DNA from: Bacteroidales bacterium
GTDB taxonomy: Bacteria > Bacteroidota > Bacteroidia > Bacteroidales > UBA932
Direction of reading: 5' to 3'
NCBI GenBank assembly: GCA_028700975.1
Contig: JAQVRQ010000010.1
Coordinates: 1 to 42,884, forward strand
Length of the DNA: 42,884 nucleotides
Shown here one piece after another: positions 35,914 through 42,884 of the stretch (its first letter is position 1; each line of letters opens with the position of its first letter). Below the pieces are notes generated by a model. That model searched no databases and was not told the origin of the DNA. It worked only from the letters and a program-made list of their open reading frames with translations. The position numbers were made by a program, and so were the translations under genes.

Positions 35914-37590
35914 TCATAGATTCAAAGGCAAGGTGAAGAAGAATGTTGAACCTTTGTTAGGTTCGCTCTCCAGCCAAATATCACCATTGAGCTCTTCAAT
36001 ATAAGCCTTAGTTATAGAGAGGCCAAGACCGGTCCCTTCATAGTATTTGGAAATATTTTCATCTGCCTGAATAAATCTCCCAAACACAGCCTCCTGCCTA
36101 TCTTTAGGTATTCCTATCCCTGTATCTGAGACATAGAACTTAAGACTCTTATCAACTAAAGAGTAACCAAATTCAATGGTTCCAGAATGAGTGTATTTAG
36201 ATGCATTTTTTAACAGATTTACTAAAATTGCATAAAGTTTATCCCTGTCGGATAATATTACAGAATCATCGTCAAGCCCCTTATTACATTTAAATTTAAT
36301 TGCTTTTCCTTCAATCTCAAGTTTGAAGAAATCGTAAACGTGACTAATTAGTTCGTTAATCTTGAATTGTGAGAGATTTAGTTTAATCTGCCCGGCATCA
36401 ATTATTGAGATATTGATTAGATCATTTATAATGCTAAGCATCCTGTTGCCGCTCTCTTCAATAATTTGAATATACTCTTTTCTCTCCTCTTCAGTAAGTC
36501 CGGGTTCAGACAACAGAGCAGCAAAACCCATAATACCATTCATAGGAGTTCTAATTTCGTGACTTACATTTGCAAGAAAAGCAGATTTAAGTCTGTCGCT
36601 CTCCTCAGCCATCCTTTTCGCATTCATCAACTCCTCTTTCTGGCTGAAATGGTCGGCAAGAAGCATTCCCACTTTACTATATTCCGTTGATGCCGACTTT
36701 AAATTCCGCATCCCTTCCGAATCCTCTTTTTCTATATATCGTATAAGACGTTTAAGAGGGTTAATCCCCCATCTCATTACTGCAAACATATATAGGCCAA
36801 TAGTTACAAGAAGGCTTACGGAGAGAAGCAGCACAATATTGAATGTGCTTTCACGATATCTTTTAAGAACAGAGCTCTCTCGCGTGAATTCTATCCACGC
36901 CTCAGGCCTGCCTTGCGAACCAATAAGTTCTTGAATTGATATTATCGAATATTTACCCGAGTCCTGCTTATCCTTAATTGTATCTCTTAATATAACGCTT
37001 GATCCAGTTAATGTTGACAACTCGTTCAGAAAATCGTCGTCCCATTTTTTTGATACAAACAGGTAGCCTGATGCAGGAGTTTGATTATGTAAAGGATCTG
37101 AAGTGGGATGTATAGTGGCACCAAATACACGAAAAAGACCCTTGTCAGTCTTGATAAAGAAAGAGACAAGAGAGCGCTCTTTAAAAAGATCAAATATTGA
37201 TTCCGGTATCAATGAGGATGCTGAGGCGGATGGTGAAGAGGCCTCGTGAATAAGTTTGTAACTCTTATTGTAAACAGCTACGTAGTCCATTCTGAATGAT
37301 GTGATTATTGTAGTGATATTATGCTCAAACCATTCAGGGTCTTTGGATTCAACAGATAGCACCAATTCATCCCAATATGTATAATCCCAGGCAACCTGGC
37401 TCATCGTATTTCCGGTAAGCTTTATTAGTGCTTCACTCTCCTGATCTAACTGGCTTTTATCACCGTCAAGTATTAGTTTGTACTCTTGAGATTTCATATA
37501 GTATGTCACCAATACTACTATTGTGAGAAATGAAATCACAATGACAAACAGCGTCCCGAATACAGAATAGATACTATACCTCTTCCTCAT
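35914..37590 (-). CDS. CHASE4-type sensor histidine kinase
   Basis: A 558-residue membrane kinase. Order: membrane segment (about 9-32), an extracytoplasmic CHASE4-like domain (about 36-245, with WDYTYWDELV near 68), second membrane segment (252-272), a HAMP-like linker, HisKA with His344 in SHEIRTPMNG, and HATPase with NASKYT, DTGIGIPK and GTGLGLSI. No receiver domain is attached. I chose ATG at 37590 (MRKRYSIYS); the frame also has a TTG at 37602 that would overlap the upstream gene by four bases. It is translationally close to the outer-membrane protein gene before it. No response regulator is nearby. Confidence 0.92.
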   Translation of the reverse strand: MRKRYSIYSVFGTLFVIVISFLTIVVLVTYYMKSQEYKLILDGDKSQLDQESEALIKLTGNTMSQVAWDYTYWDELVLSVESKDPEWFEHNITTIITSFRMDYVAVYNKSYKLIHEASSPSASASSLIPESIFDLFKERSLVSFFIKTDKGLFRVFGATIHPTSDPLHNQTPASGYLFVSKKWDDDFLNELSTLTGSSVILRDTIKDKQDSGKYSIISIQELIGSQGRPEAWIEFTRESSVLKRYRESTFNIVLLLSVSLLVTIGLYMFAVMRWGINPLKRLIRYIEKEDSEGMRNLKSASTEYSKVGMLLADHFSQKEELMNAKRMAEESDRLKSAFLANVSHEIRTPMNGIMGFAALLSEPGLTEEERKEYIQIIEESGNRMLSIINDLINISIIDAGQIKLNLSQFKINELISHVYDFFKLEIEGKAIKFKCNKGLDDDSVILSDRDKLYAILVNLLKNASKYTHSGTIEFGYSLVDKSLKFYVSDTGIGIPKDRQEAVFGRFIQADENISKYYEGTGLGLSITKAYIEELNGDIWLESEPNKGSTFFFTLPLNL

Positions 37591-37598
37591 TATATTTA

Positions 37599-38321
37599 TC
37601 AATTATTGTAAAGACTTATTCCAATTGTAAAAAAGATGTTTTTTTCAGAGGGATTTGCAATTAAACTTAGCAAAAGATCAATTGATACCCCTTTTGAAAT
37701 GATTATGGGCTGTGTATAGGTGAGGCCGAGGTTTACAAAGCCCGGTTTATCAGCATAGTAGTTACCTCTTGCCTGATAACCTACATTAAATAGTAGCTCA
37801 GAGTTGTTTATAGGAAGAGCGTATTCTAATTCAAGGTAAAGGCTTTTTGACTCATCTGCACCATAAAAAAGCCAGCCTCCCATAAGGCTTAATGGAAGAT
37901 AATCGCCGGCTGATAGTGTAACTAGTCCCTCAAAAAGATGATTAGTTCTACCTTCTCGAATATCTAAAAAATTGTTTGCACCGGATTTTCCGTACGACCA
38001 GTAGTCCCATAGTTCCAGAGTTATAAAGCCAAATGATTTTGAGAGAAAAAGATTTATTTCATTATCACCATCACCGGTAATTTTATATGAGCCGGAGTAA
38101 CCTAGTGAGAAATCTTTATACTCAACTGTAAACCCAGGTTGAATTGTTGGTATATGACCCATATCCATACCCCTCCATATATAACTGCTGTATATATCAA
38201 CATTTGCCGACACATTAACCTTATCACTCTCTTGTGAAAGGGCGTCAAAACTTATACCGAAAATAGAAACAATCAGCAGGAGAAGAGAGGAGTATGCAAA
38301 CTCAAATAAGTGTTTGAACAT
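37599..38321 (-). CDS. TorF-like putative outer-membrane porin
   Basis: A 240-residue protein with a signal peptide (cut near ALSQ, residue 30) and amphipathic beta strands. SSYIWRGMDMG at 45-55 is the hallmark of the TorF/Gcw_chp family of putative porins, and the C-terminus ends as a barrel strand (FFTIGISLYNN). The function of this family is poorly known. It is the first gene of a two-gene unit with the CHASE4 kinase. A TACATTTG box (38347-38340, minus strand) lies about 19 bases before the ATG without a TTG at the expected spacing. Confidence 0.75.
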   Translation of the reverse strand: MFKHLFEFAYSSLLLLIVSIFGISFDALSQESDKVNVSANVDIYSSYIWRGMDMGHIPTIQPGFTVEYKDFSLGYSGSYKITGDGDNEINLFLSKSFGFITLELWDYWSYGKSGANNFLDIREGRTNHLFEGLVTLSAGDYLPLSLMGGWLFYGADESKSLYLELEYALPINNSELLFNVGYQARGNYYADKPGFVNLGLTYTQPIIISKGVSIDLLLSLIANPSEKNIFFTIGISLYNN

Positions 38322-38370
38322 AAGAGATTGTTAAACTAACAAATGTAGTAATAATTACACTACTTTTTTG

Positions 38371-38378
38371 TACTTTTG
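38371..38378 (+). promoter_or_regulatory. Possible -7 box for the serine hydrolase gene
   Basis: TACTTTTG followed by C lies 24 bases before the ATG at 38403. The -33 TTG is missing at the normal spacing. Confidence 0.45.
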
Positions 38379-38402
38379 CTCAACACATAACCCTATATTA
38401 AT

Positions 38403-39599
38403 ATGAAAAAATTCTTCTTTTCTCTGATTCTTTTAGTAGCATCATTTTCCATTAACGCTCAGCCATTACAGAGAGTAACACCAGAACAGGCAGGAATGGA
38501 TTCAAAACGTCTTGAAAATACAGATAATATTATAAATGAGTCTATTGAGAAGGGCGAAATACCAGGAGCGGTGCTTGCTGTAGTAAGAGATGGTAAAATG
38601 GTCTATTTAAAGGCTTATGGCAATAAATCTCTATATCCGGCAAAGGAGAAGATGACAGTTAATACAATATTTGACCTTGCCTCAGTTAGTAAACCTGTGG
38701 GAACAGCAATAGCATTTATGCAACTTGTTGAACAAGGAAAAATAAGACTCACGGATAATGTTTCAATGTATATTCCGGGATTTAAGCCTTGGGTAGATAC
38801 AATTACCGGGCGTAAAATTGAAATTAGAGTTGCAGACTTGCTTACACATACCTCCGGACTTCCTCCTTACGCACCTGTTGCAACAATCGTTGAGACTAGT
38901 GGTGCACCAAATCCGGCTGCACTTATGGAGTGGATTTCAAACTGCGAAAGAGACTTTAAGCCAACAACAAATTTTCAGTATAGCTGTCTCAATTTTGTTA
39001 CACTTCAAAATATACTTCAGAATGTTACTGGAATGAAACTTATGGATTATTCACAAAAGAATGTCTTTGATGTTCTTGGAATGAAACATACTACATATAA
39101 CCCATCTAAAGAGCTGTTTAAATTTATTGCACCTACTGAAAAACAGAAAGATGGCTCCGTTTTACTTGGTAGAGTACACGATCCTATTGCAAATATTCTC
39201 AATGATGGAAACTCTGGGAATGCCGGTGTGTTTTCCAATGCTGAGGATTTGGCGATTCTTGCTGCAGCACTTATGAATGGCGGAGAGTATAATGGGAAAA
39301 GAGTTCTTGGCAAACTAACTCTTGAGACGATGACAAGAGTTCCCGAGAACGTGAAAAAAGAGGGACGTTCATTAGGCTGGGATAACTACTCGGCATATGC
39401 ATCAAACAATGGGAATCTTTTCCATCCGGAAAGGACTTTTGGTCATACAGGATATACCGGAACATCTATTGTAATAGATCCGGTGTCAAAAACAGCTGTT
39501 ATATTACTAGCTAACAGAGTACATCCAGAGGATAAAGGGAGCGTTGTAAGGCTTCGTGCACTTGTAGCCAACGCGGTTGCAGGATCTGTAATCAAATAG
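38403..39599 (+). CDS. Exported serine hydrolase, beta-lactamase/DD-peptidase (class C-like) family
   Basis: A 398-residue protein with a signal peptide ending SINAQ (residue 20). The catalytic S-x-x-K is Ser94-Val-Ser-Lys97 (DLASVSK), the second motif is Tyr193 in FQYSCLNF, where the usual Asn of YxN is Cys, and HTGYTGTS is the KTG-like third motif. Members act as esterases, DD-peptidases or amidases; true beta-lactamase activity cannot be inferred. LLTHTSGLPPY is a typical family segment. The GNAT-like gene follows after 9 bases. Confidence 0.9.
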   Translation: MKKFFFSLILLVASFSINAQPLQRVTPEQAGMDSKRLENTDNIINESIEKGEIPGAVLAVVRDGKMVYLKAYGNKSLYPAKEKMTVNTIFDLASVSKPVGTAIAFMQLVEQGKIRLTDNVSMYIPGFKPWVDTITGRKIEIRVADLLTHTSGLPPYAPVATIVETSGAPNPAALMEWISNCERDFKPTTNFQYSCLNFVTLQNILQNVTGMKLMDYSQKNVFDVLGMKHTTYNPSKELFKFIAPTEKQKDGSVLLGRVHDPIANILNDGNSGNAGVFSNAEDLAILAAALMNGGEYNGKRVLGKLTLETMTRVPENVKKEGRSLGWDNYSAYASNNGNLFHPERTFGHTGYTGTSIVIDPVSKTAVILLANRVHPEDKGSVVRLRALVANAVAGSVIK

Positions 39600-39608
39600 G
39601 CTAAACTT

Positions 39609-40733
39609 ATGAGTCTCACAATACGCGAGGTTAAAAACAGAGTAGAATTAAAGGCATTTATCTCTTTTCCAGAGAAGCTTTATAAGGATAGTCCTTATTG
39701 GGTAAATGCTCTTTGGAGTGATGAGTATAAGACTCTTCTAAAATCTAAAAATCCCGCATTTGAGTATTGTGAGGCTTGGTATTTTCTGGCAGAGAGAGAT
39801 GGCAAAGTGGTGGGAAGAGTAGCAGCTATAATCAATCATAATGCAAACAGGGATTGGAATGTTAAAAATATGCGATTTGGCTGGTTCGATTTCATTGATG
39901 ATATCGAAGTATCAGCTGCGTTACTTGGCAGGGTAGAGGAGCTTGCTGCAGAAAAGGGTATGAATGCTGTCAACGGCCCATTCGGTTTTACTGATATGGA
40001 TAGAGAGGGGATGCTTGTAGAGGGTTTTGATAAAATGGGGGCTTTTACAACACTCTATAACTACTCTTATTATCCCCTTCATATGGAGAAACTGGGGTAT
40101 AAAAGGGATGCAGAGTGGACCCAAAGAGAGTTTGATGTTCCGGACGATGTTCCTGATAAACTTAAGCAGTACTCAAGGATAATCAAGCAAAAATATAGGG
40201 TTTCAGTTCTTGATTCAAAGTCAAAGAAGGAGTTGCGAGTATATGCAATAGGCCTTTTTAATGCCCTAAATAAGGCATTTATTCCTTTGTATGGATTTAC
40301 TCCAATATCTCAAAAACAGATTGAGTGGTATGTGGACCAATTCTTGCCTCTGATTAACACAGATCTTATATGCTTAGTTGTAAATGAAGAGGATAGAGTG
40401 GTTGCATTTGCTGTCACAATGCCAAGTCTCTCAAATGCAATGAGAGAGACAAAGGGTAGGTTATTCCCTTTTGGTTTTATTAAGCTTTTAAAGGCATTGA
40501 AAAACGTTGATCTCGTTGATCTTTATATGATAGGGATAGTTCCTGAATATCAAAATAAGGGTCTTAATGCAGTAATTTTTGACCATCTGAATTCAAATTT
40601 TATTAAGTTGGGAGTGAAGAGGGTTATTGCAAATCCACAACTTGATTCAAACAAAGCTGTTCAGAGCATATTTGACTACTACCCCGGAAGGCTATATTCA
40701 AAAAGATGCTGTTACTTAAAATCTTTATCTTAA
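39609..40733 (+). CDS. GNAT-like acyltransferase domain protein
   Basis: A 374-residue cytoplasmic protein of a family common but uncharacterised in Bacteroidota. The C-terminal part has an acyl-CoA-binding-like motif (GIVPEYQNKGLNAVIFDHL, Gln315-Gly318) and an ending typical of GNAT folds (NKAVQSIFDYYPGRLY). The N-terminal half has a second GNAT-like strand pattern (YFLAERDGKVVGRVAAI), so this may be a duplicated GNAT. It probably forms a unit with the serine hydrolase. The substrate is unknown. Confidence 0.7.
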   Translation: MSLTIREVKNRVELKAFISFPEKLYKDSPYWVNALWSDEYKTLLKSKNPAFEYCEAWYFLAERDGKVVGRVAAIINHNANRDWNVKNMRFGWFDFIDDIEVSAALLGRVEELAAEKGMNAVNGPFGFTDMDREGMLVEGFDKMGAFTTLYNYSYYPLHMEKLGYKRDAEWTQREFDVPDDVPDKLKQYSRIIKQKYRVSVLDSKSKKELRVYAIGLFNALNKAFIPLYGFTPISQKQIEWYVDQFLPLINTDLICLVVNEEDRVVAFAVTMPSLSNAMRETKGRLFPFGFIKLLKALKNVDLVDLYMIGIVPEYQNKGLNAVIFDHLNSNFIKLGVKRVIANPQLDSNKAVQSIFDYYPGRLYSKRCCYLKSLS

Positions 40734-40744
40734 ATAGGTAGTAA

Positions 40745-41707
40745 TTAAAGAATAAGATCTGCAATGGCAATTGCTGTTGCAGCCTCGACTACTACTGGGA
40801 CTCTTAGTGCAAAACAGGTATCGTGCCTCCCGTTTACAACCAGCTCCTCAATTTTATTAGTCTCAAAACTATATGTTTTTTGAGGAATACTGATGCTTGA
40901 CGTTGGTTTTACAGCAACTTTAAACAGAATATCATTGCCATTGGTAATGCCTCCATTAATTCCACCCGATCCATTTTTAGAGGTTTTTCCGCTAGGGTCA
41001 ATTATTGGATCGTTGTGCTGAGACCCACTCATTTTTGAGACTTTAAAACCATCACCAAACTCTATCCCTCTTATACCTGGGATTGAAAAAATCATATGAG
41101 ATATTTGAGATTCAACAGAATCAAAGAAGGGATTACCTATTCCGGCCGGGATATTTGTTGCTCTGCACTCAATAATTCCACCAAGCGAATCTCCATTTTT
41201 TCCGGCCTCTTCAATTAATCTCTCCCAGCTGTTTTCACCACCAATTTCAATAATATCGGCAACTATATTAACCGGTTCTAAGATTTTCTTTGCAATAACT
41301 CCCGCTGCAACAAGACCAATTGTTACCCTTCCGGAGTTGTGGCCACCACCTCTAAAGTCGATATGTTCGCCAAATCTGGCCTTTGCTGTAAAATCGGCGT
41401 GACCGGGCCTCGGATGATTAGCAAACCTTTCGTAATCTGATGGTCTGGCATTATCGTTTGAAAAGGTAAGGCAAATTGGGGCTCCTGTTGTATGCCCATT
41501 AAAAACCCCACTCAATATTGTAATGTTATCTCCCTCAATTCTGGGGGTTGTACCCGGAGAACCCGACCTTCTTCTGGATAGATCTATTTTAAAATCACCC
41601 TGAGAGAGAGCTATTCCGGATGGGACTCCATCCACAACTACTCCGAGTCCTGCACCGTGTGACTCACCAAAAATTGAGACTCTGAATCTGTTGCCAAATC
41701 TGTTCAT
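40745..41707 (-). CDS. aroC: Chorismate synthase
   Basis: A 320-residue enzyme for the last shikimate step (EPSP to chorismate, with reduced FMN). Motifs are FGESHGAG (14-20), RRRSGSPG, RPGHAD, GEHIDFRGGGHNSGRVT (113-129), SGGINGGITNG and NGRHDTCFALRVP. The start is MNRFGNRFRVS at 41707, which overlaps the aroA stop as ATGA, so translation is probably coupled. The GGGHxSGR form, instead of the more common GGGRSSAR, and the short length resemble the clostridial subtype. All main catalytic blocks are present. Confidence 0.94.
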   Translation of the reverse strand: MNRFGNRFRVSIFGESHGAGLGVVVDGVPSGIALSQGDFKIDLSRRRSGSPGTTPRIEGDNITILSGVFNGHTTGAPICLTFSNDNARPSDYERFANHPRPGHADFTAKARFGEHIDFRGGGHNSGRVTIGLVAAGVIAKKILEPVNIVADIIEIGGENSWERLIEEAGKNGDSLGGIIECRATNIPAGIGNPFFDSVESQISHMIFSIPGIRGIEFGDGFKVSKMSGSQHNDPIIDPSGKTSKNGSGGINGGITNGNDILFKVAVKPTSSISIPQKTYSFETNKIEELVVNGRHDTCFALRVPVVVEAATAIAIADLIL

Positions 41708-42884
41708 TTTACAAAATAGCTTATAAAATCCGGGAAGGATTTTGAGATACACTCCATATTGTCCAGGTAAAGAGGTTCGTCAATATTAAGTGCAGCTATA
41801 CAAAGTGCCATTGCAATCCTGTGATCTCCGTGTGTATTGCAATAACCGCCGTGAAGCTTTCCCCCCTTAATTATCATATAGTCTCCTTGGATATCTATGT
41901 CTGCTCCAAGTTTTACAAACTCAGAAAAGAGAGTCTCTGCTCTGTTGCTCTCCTTGTTGTATAGTCTGCTCACACCCTTTATTCTGCTTTCGCCATCACA
42001 ATTAAGAGCCAGTACTACAAGAGGAGGAAAGAGATCAGGTGAGTCAGTTGCATCAAATTCAAAAGGATTAAGAGGTGTTTTTGAACCTTTAACCTCTATC
42101 CTTCCAGAGCAGCAATCTTCATCATCTGGGTTGTCTCTGAATGCGCAAGGTATGTCTCCGCACATAATCAAATATTTAGGCCCTTCAATTATCTCATACT
42201 CTACTCCGGCAGATTTGAATACATCAAGAACTCTTTCATCTGCTTGAGATGAATTAATTACCAAATTTTTTACAGTTACATCTCCAGAGATTGCGCCTCC
42301 CGTAAGTAGTAGGGCGGCTGAACTCCAATCTCCCTGTAATTGATAGAAAATCTTTTTTCTGTATCTCTGTCTGCCCGGGATTACAAATTGCGAGTAGTTG
42401 TTATTTGTTATCTTAAGATTGAAGTCTCTTAAGGTTTTAAGAGTTAAATCTATATATGGCTTGCTTGTAGGGTTGTCCAACTCCAGTTTACTAGAGTCTA
42501 CACACAGCGGTAGAGCCATTAAGAGTCCAGAGACAAGTTGCGACCCCCCCTTCCCGGATAATTGTATTGTTCCTCCTTTTAGAGCCCCTTTAATCTTTGC
42601 AGGAAGGTATCCATTTGAGGTGTCAAAAGAGAGGCCCACCTTTTCAAGAACCTCCTCAACGCCCAAGTACTCTCTCTTTAAAAGGGTCTTTTTACCGGTT
42701 ATTGTAATCTTTCTGTTTGCAGATAAGTGTCCTGCTATTGGGATCATTAGTTTGGATAGCAATCCGGACTCACCTGCGTTAAAAGTGAGTGGCGATTTTG
42801 ACTTTGCAAACTCAAGACTAATTGCATTTGATCCCGGGCTTTTAATATAAAGGTGCCCCCTTTTGCTTTTGAATTTAACCTGAA
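41704..42884 (-). CDS. aroA: 3-phosphoshikimate 1-carboxyvinyltransferase (EPSP synthase), 5' end beyond the window
   Basis: At least 393 residues are visible, with the start beyond base 42884. EPSP synthase joins shikimate-3-phosphate and PEP. Recognisable are NAGESGLLSKLM (the counterpart of the NAGTAMRPL loop, with Lys where Arg is usual), GKGGSQLVSGLLMALP, GDWSSAALLL, ATDSPDLFPPLVVLA, RLYNKESNRAE, HGDHRIAMAL and the C-terminal KSFPDFISYF. KESNR in place of KESDR and the GESG loop are common in Bacteroidota enzymes. It is directly upstream of aroC with a four-base overlap. Confidence 0.95.
   Translation of the reverse strand, partial: QVKFKSKRGHLYIKSPGSNAISLEFAKSKSPLTFNAGESGLLSKLMIPIAGHLSANRKITITGKKTLLKREYLGVEEVLEKVGLSFDTSNGYLPAKIKGALKGGTIQLSGKGGSQLVSGLLMALPLCVDSSKLELDNPTSKPYIDLTLKTLRDFNLKITNNNYSQFVIPGRQRYRKKIFYQLQGDWSSAALLLTGGAISGDVTVKNLVINSSQADERVLDVFKSAGVEYEIIEGPKYLIMCGDIPCAFRDNPDDEDCCSGRIEVKGSKTPLNPFEFDATDSPDLFPPLVVLALNCDGESRIKGVSRLYNKESNRAETLFSEFVKLGADIDIQGDYMIIKGGKLHGGYCNTHGDHRIAMALCIAALNIDEPLYLDNMECISKSFPDFISYFVK

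Noticed and set aside
38403-39599. Calling the serine hydrolase an AmpC beta-lactamase
   Set aside because: The S-x-x-K is present but the Tyr motif lacks the Asn (YSC) and the third motif is HTG; the family includes esterases and DD-peptidases, so a resistance role is not supported.
1-42884. Search for a mobile element, defence system, prophage or CRISPR array
   Set aside because: No transposase, integrase, terminal repeats, direct-repeat array or defence-type genes were seen; nearly all genes are housekeeping or typical Bacteroidota accessory genes.

Overview
This is an AT-rich, gene-dense stretch of a chromosome from a member of the Bacteroidota, most likely an anaerobic or fermentative Bacteroidales. 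The evidence is the promoter type (a -7 box of the form TAnnTTTG, in the best cases with TTG exactly 19 bases upstream), the lack of regular Shine-Dalgarno sequences, an Oar-like TonB-dependent receptor with an N-terminal carboxypeptidase-like domain, a class III fructose-bisphosphatase, Bacteroidota-type hybrid histidine kinases and heavy use of AGA for arginine. No phage, insertion sequence, CRISPR array or rRNA gene is visible. No gene-free gap exceeds 300 bases; the longest (18812-19096) holds the metK leader RNA and the promoter of the TonB receptor.

Layout. 1-893: an exported ankyrin-repeat protein (minus strand, runs off the left edge). 1033-4673: a CAT-anticodon tRNA and the str operon rpsL-rpsG-fusA-rpsJ on the minus strand. 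4709-6891: ornithine aminotransferase and a CtlX-type citrulline hydrolase. 6904-11943: a periplasmic-sensing hybrid histidine kinase directly upstream of fructose-1,6-bisphosphatase (minus). 12021-15873: superoxide dismutase, a MATE exporter with rsgA (minus), and a short-chain prenyl diphosphate synthase. 15890-18811: a U32 (TrhP-like) protein with a YhbP-like flavin-barrel protein, convergent with metK. 19097-22357: the TonB receptor. 22467-29375: a tandem run yraN, manC, arginine deiminase, tricorn-like protease, pheS. 29426-30228: tRNA-Gly, tRNA-Leu and marC. 30297-31733: an uncharacterised lipoprotein. 31765-35801: rplC-rplD-rplW-rplB-rpsS-rplV-rpsC. 35914-38321: a TorF-like outer-membrane protein and a CHASE4 histidine kinase (minus). 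38403-40733: a serine hydrolase and a GNAT-like protein. 40745-42884: aroA-aroC (minus, aroA runs off the right edge).

How the genes fit together. Arginine deiminase, the CtlX-type hydrolase and ornithine aminotransferase can be joined into a route from arginine through citrulline and ornithine to glutamate semialdehyde that bypasses carbamoyl phosphate; a tricorn-like peptidase beside the deiminase would suit a peptide-using organism (inference). The ribosomal protein genes are the most striking structural feature: the block usually continuous from rpsL to rplP and beyond is cut after rpsJ and again after rpsC. The two pieces lie on opposite strands about 30 kb apart, so one inversion would rejoin rpsJ to rplC.

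The strongest candidate for something undescribed is the metK leader. It has a SAM-II-like core followed by an internal TTTCGTG element that is complementary to two identical CACGAAAA copies, one in the riboswitch and one ending on the metK start codon, a layout suggesting a start-codon-sequestering switch.
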